Below are positions 45,907-57,700 of a stretch of DNA of 64,000 nt, in pieces. The number at the start of each line of letters is the position of its first letter. The first letter of the stretch is position 1. Source of the stretch: Drechmeria coniospora (Eukaryota > Ascomycota > Sordariomycetes > Hypocreales > Ophiocordycipitaceae); assembly GCF_001625195.1 (NCBI RefSeq), contig NC_054389.1:2512147-2576146 (forward strand), given 5' to 3'. The position numbers were made by a program, and so were the translations under genes. The notes beneath the pieces are model-generated. The model was not told the DNA's origin and did not search any database. It was given only the letters and a program-made list of their open reading frames with translations.

Positions 45907-48050
45907 TTATCCTACCGTTGTTTGTAATACGTTAGTAATATCAATAAGTCCTAATTGCTTAATGAATATATGAAACTTCTGTCCTGGTAGGATTTTAGTT
46001 AAACCATCAGCGACCATATCGGCAATTAGTGTATAAATAATAGAAAATAAACCCTGCTGAAAAGATTGACGAGCCCAACAGTAATGTATATCCATATGTC
46101 GTAAGGCTGTACGTAACCGAGGAATATCTTGCGTAACTAAACGGATTGTTTGCATATTGTCGCACTGAATAATAGGTTTGCCGTCCAATTTTAAAGACAG
46201 TTGTTGGAATAGCCGAAACGTAGCTATGGCTTCTCGAACCGTATAAGTAATGTAAGGCTAGGCGCACGGGTAAAGCTCGGGTAGACAGGAAGGTGGGGTA
46301 GTCCCAGGAGTAGGGCACGCCCCGGCTACAAAAGGAGTGTAAGCACGGAAGCTTGAAAGGGGTTAAGCTTTAGTCTTGAATACTACTCGATTTCTGAAAG
46401 AAGGCTTATTTGCTTACCTAACTGTCTTCGAACTGGCCCGCCAATTACAAGTAAGTACTAGTAATTCTACCTCAGTAAATAACGATGTAACTGTATCTTG
46501 CTTTCCGGCTCTCCATATAATAAGTCCTCCAAATAGGGAAAGTAGGGTACCCTGGAACGAACGCCTGGTAGTTGTATCATCTGCAAAGCAGCATCCGAAG
46601 CATATACAAAATCGGTATAATGCTGTGTTTGTAAGGGCTGTGGGCCTGTATTATCTAAGTATTGGATAGCAAGAAATCTTGTTGCATATAAGCATTCGAT
46701 AATATTATTAACTAATTGAATATGATATTGGGACGGATTGGTAAGATATTCTGCTAACTTAGTAGTAGGTTTAGCTATATCCACCCTAGTAATTGCTGTA
46801 ATGTAGCTGATAGATCCGACTTTACTCTGGTATTGTTGAATATGATCGGGAGTGGCTTGGTCTGTATTAGGCTGTAGATCGTTTGTTGGAAACGGATTTC
46901 CTTTATAGTAATCCAGGCGGCGTAAATCGTACCGCTGAATTATACGTTCGATATAGCTGTCCTAACACAACCAAAGCTTCCTATTAATTCGATCCCTAAC
47001 AATAGTATACCAAGGAACCATTGTAGTTCTCCTTAATCGGTAAGAGCATATTTAATATGTAATGACTTAATAATGTGTACTGCTTTATCGGCATCTACAG
47101 CGCGATATAGTAACACTATATCATCGACATAGACGAATATAGTAAGCCAGTCATTCTGGAAGATACACAGTTCATCTGGGCATGGGGCTAGACTAAGTTT
47201 CTGTATAGTTTCAGTAAGGTCCTGTTGCCATAATAGGGGCGACCGACGGAGCCCGTATAAGGCACGTTCTAGTCATAAACTCCAACCCTGCTTACAGTAG
47301 CCATCAGGATACCGAACATATACCTCTTCATATTTATCTAGATGTGCGTTTGTAAATGCATTTACTGCATCTAGTTGACGGGTTTCAAGATCAAACTTTG
47401 TTGCAATAGCCATAAAGATACGGAATGATCTTATAGCTAGTGTAGCAGCATATGTATCCTTATCCCCAAGTTGTTGAAGATTACCACGTACACATAACCG
47501 GGCTAAATTTATACTTAGTAAGATATCCATGCTTATGGCACATATACTTAAATACCCAGGTTAGTGGTAAGGGCTTGTTGTTGCTTGTATTGCTAGGACT
47601 TGTCGGAAAGTACTCCTAGCCTGTAATGCATCCCATTCTACCTGTACTGCCTGTTTGAATTGATCACCAAAGCGATGTTGACCAAGAGACCTATAACTAG
47701 TAGGTTCTGAGAGTAGCGATCTATAGTGTAGGGATTCTTCCCTACCTTGAAAAAGGAGCTGTAAAAGGTATATTTGGGATTTGGTGTAGCCGTTCTTGTT
47801 GACCGACGTACTGGTACTTCCTGTATAGCACTAGGTATTTGGTTAGGAGTCGGAAGTTGCGTTTGTACGGAAATAGTGCGTTCTATACTATCTATACTAT
47901 TGTTGCGTATACTCCTTATAGGGCTACCACTATTAGTAGTATTGTTACTACTAGTAGGACCGTTATTACCAGTAGGACTGTTACTACTACTAGTAGTGTT
48001 ATTACTACCAGTAGGACCGTTACTACTACTAGTAGTGTTGTTACTAGTGG
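45907..48050 (-). pseudogene. Copia-6 RT-RNase H, decayed
   Basis: The translation shows a Ser/Asn/Thr-rich linker (about 48045-47800, imperfect repeats of about 42 bp) and RT with QLDAVNAFTNAHL (about 47370). YVDD is intact at about 47131-47120. RNase H follows, with an IQCDN motif (about 46170) and a C-terminal MVADGLTKILPG (about 46020). Stops and frameshifts are present between pieces. It is a different family from Copia-1 to -5 (YVDD, not HVDD). A solo Gypsy LTR interrupts RNase H. Confidence 0.85.
46251..46449 (+). repeat. Solo LTR of the Gypsy-1 family in Copia-6
   Basis: 199 bp, TGTAAGGCTAGGCGC to CCAATTACA, with perfect agtaa duplications (46246-46250 and 46450-46454). It confirms the LTR ends assumed for Gypsy-1, -2 and -4. 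Confidence 0.93.
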
Positions 48051-48146
48051 GTCTCCTCCTTTACCTATCTGTTTGACCTATATTGGTAGCTGTAACATGG
48101 TTGTAACCTTAACTGTATACTAGCTCTTGGTAAGGTCCATCCAACA

Positions 48147-48780
48147 GTGTTAATTTTACCAATGCTACCAACATCTGCGACAATAGCCCACGATAGTAAC
48201 CATAAATCAAATCGTACTAGCCATACTGCTGTACTATGATTTGATGCGATGGCGTTTGCAGTATGTGCCCACATCAAAATTCCAACCTCGGGAACGAATG
48301 CTCATTCACTAACAGTAAGTGTAGGATGAGGTACAAACACAGTACTGCCAACTTGACTATCGAAGGTTGGAGAACTTTGGTCCGAAAGACCGATTTGAAT
48401 AAACCAGATGTTTCCTTCCGTATTTTGCGCACCACCCGATGGCCCACCTAGAATATATACTGACTATCGGGAGAGATATCGCTAACGTCGCTAAACATGG
48501 GCACGATGATACCGGGAACAATGGGAGAGACACCCCCAGCTCCAATACAGATCAGTCTGGAGGGGTTTGTAATAGTATTTCCGTAATTGAAGTTATCCCT
48601 TATATTAAATCCAATAGCATTAATGGCTCCGCTGCCAGAAGCCACATTACCATTGATAAGAACTTGGGCACCTGTTGCTAAGTCCACACCGAAAGGTTTA
48701 TTCGCAGCAACAGGTAACGAATCATCGTATTGAAGAAGGAAACCAGAGTCGGAGCAATTAATTGGATATGGGAGGCGAGG
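48147..48780 (-). pseudogene. Decayed domain (DUF6923-like) downstream of the adhesin
   Basis: Directly after the adhesin stop, the same frame stays open for about 110 codons (48780 to 48451). It reads like the beta-propeller-like domain found in fungal secreted proteins: CSDSGFLLQ, VDLATGAQVL, INAIGFNIRDNFNYG. After a frameshift near 48455 the similarity continues (GNIWFIQIGL, AFVP, VWLVRFD), with a TGA near 48301 where Trp is expected. Copia-6 interrupts it at 48146. It may be the lost C-terminal part of the adhesin or the start of a dead neighbour. The family name is from memory. Confidence 0.65.
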
Positions 48781-51700
48781 CTAACAATTTTTCGGGTATA
48801 ATAGCCCCGGGTTATTAGAAGCAGCAGGCCCACCAGGAGGAGCGATGGTCATTGAGAAGGCTGAAAAAATCCCCCAATTTCCCATTACCACCCTGATTGG
48901 GTACATAGCACCTGCTTCCAAAGTAGCAAGACGACATCGAACAGGATTAATAAAATTTGCTCCAGAGATAGATTCAATTAATTGAGTACCGGAGACAGGG
49001 ACTCGACCCGTGTTACAGTCAAAAGCATCAGCGTGTCCAAGAAAGAGATAGACTCCATTGTCAGCCGAGACGCAGAAATTGTAATCTCCAGCGACGTTTG
49101 GACGAAAATATCCTTCATATACCAGGGTAAAGTTATTCGCGTCCGTTACGGTTAGACCACCGTTTACTTGTCTTGTATAACCTATAAAATAATAATCACC
49201 GTCAATGGTTATGGGGTTGGCTGGCGGAGCAGGGCCATCCTGGGGGAAGAAGGTCAGGTTTGTCCGACTGGACTGGATCGGTGACAAGCCAGAATCTATA
49301 TAGTAGTTTGGACCTGGCCCAGCAAATCCGGTGAACCCAGTGTATCTTGGTCTGAAATAATTTGCATAATATAAGATATCTAAGCCAGCAGGTGCACAGC
49401 TTGGACTTGGATTGCAGGAAATTGGAGATGCAGGCAAACAGGTTTTCGGGTATAATAGCCCCGGGTTATTAGAAGCAGCAGGCCCACCAGGAGGAGCGAT
49501 GGTCATTGAGAAGGCTGAAAAAATCCCCCAATTTCCCATTACCACCCTGATTGGGTACATAGCACCTGCTTCCAATGTAGTACGACCACATTGGACAGGA
49601 TTAATAAAATTTCCTCCAGCACCGGATTGAAGTAATTGAGTACCGGAGACAGGGACTCGACCCGAGTCACAGTCAAAAGCATCAGCGTGTCCAAGAAAAA
49701 AATAGACTCCATTGTCAGCCGAGATGCAGAAATTGTATTCTCCAGCGACGTTTGGACGAAAATATCCTTCATAGACTAGTGTAAAGTTATTCGCGTCCAT
49801 TACGGTTAGACCACCGTTTATTTGTCTTGTATAACCTATAAAATAAGAATCACCGTCAATGGTTATGGGGTTGGCTGGCGGAGCAGGGCCATCCTGGGGG
49901 AAGAAGGTCAGGTTTGTCCGACTGGACTGGATCGGTGACAAGCCAGAATCTATATAGTAGTTTGGACCCGGGCCATTAGGTCCAGTGAATGCACTATTTC
50001 TTGGCCTGAAATAATTTGCATAATGTAAGATATCTAAACCAGCAGGTGCACAGCTTGGAGTTGAAATGGCGCAAGAAGTTGGAGGTGGAAGTACGCACGA
50101 CGAACTTCCCATGCAAGGGTTTGGAGGAGTCATTGTAACAATAATGCTTGTTGTACAAGGACGAGTGCAATCTGCTGGAGGAGTTATAGTCAACGTTCCA
50201 ACGGTACTGCCAGTGATTGTAGTAGTCATAATGGTATTTGGAGTCAGCGCAGTAACTACAATCCGGGTAGGGCAAAATCCAGTACATCCAGAGGAAGGAG
50301 GAATTGTGCTTGTACCAGGCGTAGGCCCAAATGTGGTCTGGGTAGTAAAGCCACGGGTTGCGGTAACTACGATTCGGGTAGGGCAGAATCCAGTACATCC
50401 AGAAGAAGGAGCAATTGTGCTTGTACCAGGCGTAGGCCCGAATGTGGTCTGGGTAGTAAAGCCACCGGTTGCAGTAACTACAATCCGGGTAGGGCAGAAT
50501 CCAGTACATCCAGAAGAAGGAGCAATTGTGCTTGTACCAGGCGTAGGCCCGAATGTGTTCTCAGTAGTAAAGCCACCGGTTGCAGTAACTACAATCCGGG
50601 TAGGGCAGAATCCAGTACATCCAGAGGAAGGAGGAATTGTGCTTGTACCAGGCGTAGGCCCGAATGTGTTCTCAGTAGTAAATCCACCGGTTGCAGTAAC
50701 TACAATCCGGGTAGGGCAGAATCCAGTACATCCAGAAGAAGGAGGAATTGTGCTTGTACCAGGCGTAGGCCCGAATGTGTTCTCAGTAGTAAATCCACCG
50801 GTTGCAGTAACTACAATCCGGGTAGGGCAGAATCCAGTACATCCAGAAGAAGGAGGAATTGTGCTTGTACCAGGCGTAGGCCCGAATGTGTTCTCGGTAG
50901 TAAAGCCACCGGTTGCAGTAACTACAATCCGGGTAGGGCAGAATCCAGTACATCCAGAAGAAGGAGGAATTGTGCTTGTACCAGGCGTAGGCCCGAATGT
51001 GTTCTCAGTAGTAAATCCACCGGTTGCAGTAACTACAATCCGGGTAGGGCAGAATCCAGTACATCCAGAAGAAGGAGGAATTGTGCTTGTACCAGGCGTA
51101 GGCCCGAATGTGTTCTCAGTAGTAAATCCACCGGTTGCAGTAACTACAATCCGGGTAGGGCAGAATCCAATACATCCAGAAGAAGGAGCAATTGTGCTTG
51201 TACCAGGCGTAGGCCCGAATGTGTTCTCGGTAGTAAAACCACCGGTTGCAGTAACTACAATCCGGGTAGGGCAGAATCCAGTACATCCAGAAGAAGGAGC
51301 AATTGTGCTTGTACCAGGCGTAGGCCCGAATGTGTTCTCGGTAGTAAAGCCACCGGTTGCAGTAACCACAACCCGGGTAGGACAGAATCCAGTACATCCT
51401 GATGACGGAAATATTATGCTCGTGCCAGGCACTGGCCCGAAGGTAGTTTCCGTAGTGAAGCCGCCAGTTGGCGTTGCTTCTGTAACAATAACCCTAGTGG
51501 GACAGTATCCTGTACATCCTGACGACGGCAGAACGATACTTGTACCAGCGATTGGACCAAATGTTGTTTCTGTTATAAATCCACCAGTTGGCGTTGCTTC
51601 AGTAATAATAATCCTTGTCGGACAGTTGCCTATACACCCACTAGATGGGGGGACCGTACTTGTCCCGGGTGAAGGACCATAGGTAGTTTCAGTCGTGAAG

Positions 51701-54700
51701 CTACCAGTAACGGTAACAATAATTCTAGTAGGACAGTATCCAGTACATCCAGACGACGGCAATAATGTACTCGTGCCAGGCGCTGGTCCGAAGGTGCTTT
51801 CTGTGGTGAATCCACCAGTTAGAGTTGCTTCTGTAACAACAATCCTAGTGGGACAGTATCCTATACATCCAGACGACGGTGGTACGGTACTTGTACCAGC
51901 TGTTGGTCCAAACGTCGATTCTGTTGTAAACCCACCAGTTACAGTAACAATAATCCTAGTAGGACAGTATCCTGTACATCTAGATGACGGCAATACCGTA
52001 CTCGTGCCAGGCACTGGTCCAAAGGTACTTTCGGTAATAAACCCGCCAGTTGGAGGTGCTTCTGTAACAATAATCCTAGTGGGACAGTATCCTGTACACC
52101 CAGACGACGGCAGTATGGTACTGGTTCCAGCCGTTGGTCCGTACGTCGATTCGGTAGTTATACCGCCAGTAGGACCTACAGTAACAATAATTGTGGTAGG
52201 GCAGTTTCCAATACATCCAGAGGAAGGTAAAACAGTACTGGTTCCCGGTGTCGGTCCGAATGTGGATTCTGTCATAACACCAGTAGTACCGACAGTTATG
52301 ATAACTCTTGTAGGACAATTACCTGTACATCCGGGTGAAGGCGGTATCGTACTTGTACCAGCTGCCGGTCCGTATGTGGTTTCAAGAATAAGACCACTTG
52401 TACCGACGGTTATAATAATCCTTGTAGGGCAGTTACCGATACACCCGGAAGATGGAGGAATTGTACTAGTCCCGGCCGTTGGTCCGTATGTGGATTCCGT
52501 AATCGCATCTGTAGTACCGACGGTAACTAATACTCTCGTAGGACAGTTGCCAATACACCCGGAAGATGGTAGAATTGTACTGGTCCCGGCCGTTGGTCCG
52601 TATGTCGATTCGGTAGTTATACCGCCAGTAGGGCCTACAGTAACAATAATTCTGGTAGGGCAGTTTCCAATACATCCAGAAGAAGGTAAAACAGTACTGG
52701 TTCCCGGTGTCGGTCCAGTTGTGGATTCGGTCAGAACACCAGTAGTACCGACAGTTATGATAACTCTTGTAGGACAGTTACCTGTACATCCAGGTGAAGG
52801 CGGTATCGTACTTGTGCCAGGTGCCGGTCCGTATGTGGTTTCAAGAATAAGGCCACTAGTACCGACGGTTACAATAATCCTTGTAGGGCAGTTGCCGATA
52901 CACCCGGAAGATGGAGGAATTGTATTAGTCCCGGCCGTTGGTCCGTATGTGGATTGCGTAATCGCATCTGTAGTACCGACGGTAACTAATACTCTCGTAG
53001 GACAGTTGCCAATACACCCGGAAGATGGTAGAATTGTACTAGTCCCGGCCGTTGGTCCGTATGTGGATTCCGTAATCGCATCTGTAGTACCGACGGTAAC
53101 TAATACTCTCGTAGGACAGTTGCCAATACACCCGGAAGATGGTAGAATTGTACTGGTCCCAGCCGTTGGTCCATAGGTGGATTCTGTAATCGCATCTGTA
53201 GTACCGATAGTAACTATTACTCTCGTTGGACAGTTCCCAATACACCCTGCAGAAGGTGGAATGGTACTGGTCCCGGCCGTTGGTCCATAGGTGGATTCTG
53301 TAATCGCATCTGTAGTACCGATAGTAACTATTACTCTCGTTGGACAGTTCCCAATACACCCTGCAGAAGGTGGAATGGTACTGGTCCCGGCCGTTGGTCC
53401 GTATGTGGTTTCAAGAATAAGGCCACTTGTACCGACGGTTATAATAATCCTCGTAGGACAGTTGCCGATACACCCGGAAGATGGTGGAATTGTACTAGTC
53501 CCGGCCGTTGGTCCGTATGTCGATTCGGTAGTTACACCACCAGTAGGACCTACAGTAACAATAATTCTGGTAGGGCAGTTTCCAATACATCCAGAAGAAG
53601 GTAAAACAGTACTGGTTCCCGGTGTCGGTCCAGTTGTGGATTCTGTTAGAACACCAGTAGTACCGACAGTTATAATAACTCTTGTAGGACAGTTACCTGT
53701 ACACCCGGAAGATGGAGGAATTGTACTAGTCCCGGCCGTTGGTCCGTATGTGGATTCCGTAATCGCATCTGTAGTACCGACGGTAACTAATACTCTCGTA
53801 GGACAGTTGCCAATACACCCGGAAGATGGTAGAATTGTACTGGTCCCGGCCGTTGGTCCATAAGTGGATTCTGTAATCGCATCTGTAGTACCGATAGTAA
53901 CTATTACTCTCGTTGGACAGTTCCCAATACACCCGGAAGATGGTAGAATTGTACTGGTCCCGGCCGTTGGTCCATAGGTGGATTCTGTAATCGCATCTGT
54001 AGTACCGATAGTAACTATTACTCTCGTTGGACAGTTCCCAATACACCCTGCAGAAGGTGGAATGGTACTGGTCCCGGCCGTTGGTCCGTATGTGGTTTCA
54101 AGAATAAGGCCACTTGTACCGACGGTTATAATAATCCTCGTAGGACAGTTGCCGATACACCCGGAAGATGGTGGAATTGTACTAGTCCCGGCCGTTGGTC
54201 CATATGTCGATTCGGTAGTTACACCACCAGTAGGACCTACAGTAACAATAATTCTGGTAGGGCAGTTTCCAATACATCCAGAAGAAGGTAAAACAGTACT
54301 GGTTCCCGGTGTCGGTCCAGTTGTGGATTCTGTTAGAACACCAGTAGTACCGACAGTTATAATAACTCTTGTAGGACAGTTACCTGTACACCCGGAAGAT
54401 GGAGGAATTGTACTAGTCCCGGCCGTTGGTCCGTATGTGGATTCCGTAATCGCATCTGTAGTACCGACGGTAACTAATACTCTCGTTGGACAGTTCCCAA
54501 TACACCCGGAAGATGGTAGAATTGTACTGGTCCCGGCTGTTGGTCCATAGGTGGATTCTGTAATCGCATCTGTAGTACCGATAGTAACTATTACTCTCGT
54601 TGGACAGTTCCCAATACACCCTGCAGAAGGTGGAATGGTACTGGTCCCGGCCGTTGGTCCGTATGTGGTTTCAAGAATAAGGCCACTTGTACCGACGGTT

Positions 54701-57700
54701 ATAATAATCCTCGTAGGACAGTTGCCGATACACCCGGAAGATGGTGGAATTGTACTAGTCCCGGCCGTTGGTCCATATGTCGATTCGGTAGTTACACCAC
54801 CAGTAGGACCTACAGTAACAATAATTCTGGTAGGGCAGTTTCCAATACATCCAGAAGAAGGTAAAACAGTACTGGTTCCCGGTGTCGGTCCAGTTGTGGA
54901 TTCTGTTAGAACACCAGTAGTACCGACAGTTATAATAACTCTTGTAGGACAATTACCTGTACATCCGGGTGAAGGCGGTATCGTACTTGTGCCAGCTGCC
55001 GGTCCGTATGTGGTTTCAAGAATAAGGCCACTAGTACCGACGGTTACAATAATCCTTGTAGGGCAGTTGCCGATACACCCGGAAGATGGAGGAATTGTAC
55101 TAGTCCCGGCCGTTGGTCCGTATGTGGATTCCGTAATCGCATCTGTAGTACCGACGGTAACTAATACTCTCGTAGGACAGTTGCCAATACACCCGGAAGA
55201 TGGTAGAATTGTACTGGTCCCGGCCGTTGGTCCATAAGTGGATTCTGTAATCGCATCTGTAGTACCGATAGTAACTATTACTCTCGTTGGACAGTTCCCA
55301 ATACACCCTGCAGAAGGTGGAATGGTACTGGTCCCGGCCGTTGGTCCATATGTCGATTCGGTAGTTATACCGCCAGTAGGGCCTACAGTAACAATAATTC
55401 TGGTAGGGCAGTTTCCAATACATCCAGAAGAAGGTAAAACAGTACTGGTTCCCGGTGTCGGTCCAGTTGTGGATTCTGTCAGAATACCAGTAGTACCGAT
55501 AGTTATAATAACTCTTGTAGGACAATTACCTGTACATCCAGGTGAAGGCGGTATCGTACTTGTGCCAGCTGCCGGTCCGTATGTGGTTTCAAGAATAAGG
55601 CCACTAGTACTGACGGTTACAATAAGCCTTGTAGGGCAGTTGCCGATACACCCGGAAGATGGTGGAATTGTACTAGTCCCGGCCGTTGGTCCATATGTAG
55701 ATTCTATAATCGCATCTGTAGTACCGACGGTAACTATTACTCTCGTAGGACAGTTGCCAATACACCCGGAAGATGGTGTAATTATACTGGTCCCTGCCGT
55801 TGGTCCGTATGTCGATTCAGTAGTTATACCACCAGTAGGGCCTACGGTAACAATAATTCTAGTAGGGCAGTTTCCAATACATCCAGAGGAAGGTAATACA
55901 GTACTGGTTCCCGGTGTCGGTCCCGTTGTAGATTCTGTCAGAACACCAGTCGTACCGACAGTTATGATAACTCTTGTAGGACAATTACCTGTACATCCAG
56001 GTAAAGGCGGTATTGTACTTGTTCCAGCTGCCGGTCCGTATGTGGTTTCAAGAATAAGGCCAGTTGTACCGACGGTTATAATAATCCTTGTAGGACAGTT
56101 GCCGATACACCCGGAAGATGGTGGAATTGTACTAGTCCCGGCCGTTGGTCCATATGTCGATTCGGTAGTTACACCACCAGTAGGACCTACAGTAACAATA
56201 ATTCTGGTAGGGCAGTTTCCAATACATCCAGCGGAAGGTAATACAGTACTGGTTCCCGGTGTCGGTCCCGTTGTAGATTCTGTCAGAACACCAGTCGTAC
56301 CGACAGTTATGATAACTCTTGTAGGACAATTACCTGTACATCCAGGTGGAGGCGGTATTGTACTTGTTCCAGCTGCCGGTCCGTATGTGGTTTCAAGAAT
56401 AAGGCCACTTGTACCGACGGTTATAATAATCCTTGTAGGACAGTTGCCGATACACCCGGAAGATGGTGGAATTGTACTAGTCCCGGCCGTTGGTCCATAT
56501 GTCGATTCGGTAGTTACACCACCAGTAGGACCTACAGTAACAATAATTCTGGTAGGGCAGTTTCCAATACATCCAGCGGAAGGTAATACAGTACTGGTTC
56601 CCGGTGTCGGTCCCGTTGTAGATTCTGTCAGAACACCAGTCGTACCGACAGTTATGATAACTCTTGTAGGACAATTACCTGTACATCCAGGTGGAGGCGG
56701 TATTGTACTTGTTCCAGCTGCCGGTCCGTATGTGGTTTCAAGAATAAGGCCACTTGTACCGACGGTTATAATAATCCTTGTAGGACAGTTGCCGATACAC
56801 CCGGAAGATGGTGGAATTGTACTAGTCCCGGCCGTTGGTCCATATGTCGATTCGGTAGTTACACCACCAGTAGGACCTACAGTAACAATAATTCTGGTAG
56901 GGCAATTTCCAATACATCCAGAGGAAGGTAATACAGTACTGGTTCCCGGTGTCGGTCCCGTTGTAAATTCTGTCTGAACACCAGTAGTACCGACAGTTAT
57001 GATAACTCTTGTAGGACAATTACCTGTACATCCGGGTGAAGGCGGTATTGTACTTGTTCCAGCTGCCGGTCCGTATGTGGTTTCAAGAATAAGGCCACTT
57101 GTACCGACGGTTATAATAATCCTTGTAGGACAGTTGCCGATACACCCGGAAGATGGTGGAATTGTACTGCTCCCGGCCGTTGGTCCATATGTCGATTCGG
57201 TAGTTACACCACCAGTAGGACCTACAGTAACAATAATTCTAGTAGGGCAGTTTCCAATACATCCAGAGGAAGGTAAAACAGTACTAGTTCCCGGTGTCGG
57301 TCCAGTTGTGGATTCTGTCAGAACACCAGTAGTACCGACAGTTATGATAACTCTTGTAGGACAGTTACCTGTACATCCAGGTGAAGGCGGTATCGTACTT
57401 GTGCCAGGTGCCGGTCCGTATGTGGTTTCAAGAATAAGGCCACTAGTACCGACGGTTACAATAATCCTTGTAGGGCAGTTGCCGATACACCCGGAAGATG
57501 GTGGAATTGTACTAGTCCCCGCCGTTGGTCCATATGTGGATTCTATAATCGCATCTGTAGTACCGAAGGTAACTATTACTCTCGTAGGACAGTTGCCAAC
57601 ACATCCTGCAGAAGGTAGAATGGTACTGGTCCCGGCCGTTGGTCCGTATGTCGATTCGGTAGTTATACCGCCAGTAGGACCTACGGTAACAATAATTCTG

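Larger units (their letters stand above)
45464..48146 (-). mobile_element. Copia-6: third Copia family, internally deleted
   Basis: Minus strand: about 97 bp of 5' LTR (48146 to about 48050, TGTTGGATGGACC) joined directly to the integrase-RT linker. RT and RNase H follow, then a polypurine tract (complement near 45862-45870), then a 3' LTR from 45861 leftward, interrupted by solo LTR-D. The left side is cut by Copia-5. A large deletion removed the rest of the 5' LTR, gag, protease and integrase. It sits inside the downstream part of the adhesin locus. Confidence 0.85.

Noticed and set aside
47774..48123. Plus-strand Leu/Val-rich ORFs that look like membrane segments.
   Set aside because: They are antisense to the Ser/Asn/Thr-rich linker repeat of Copia-6; the hydrophobic look is a by-product of that repeat.
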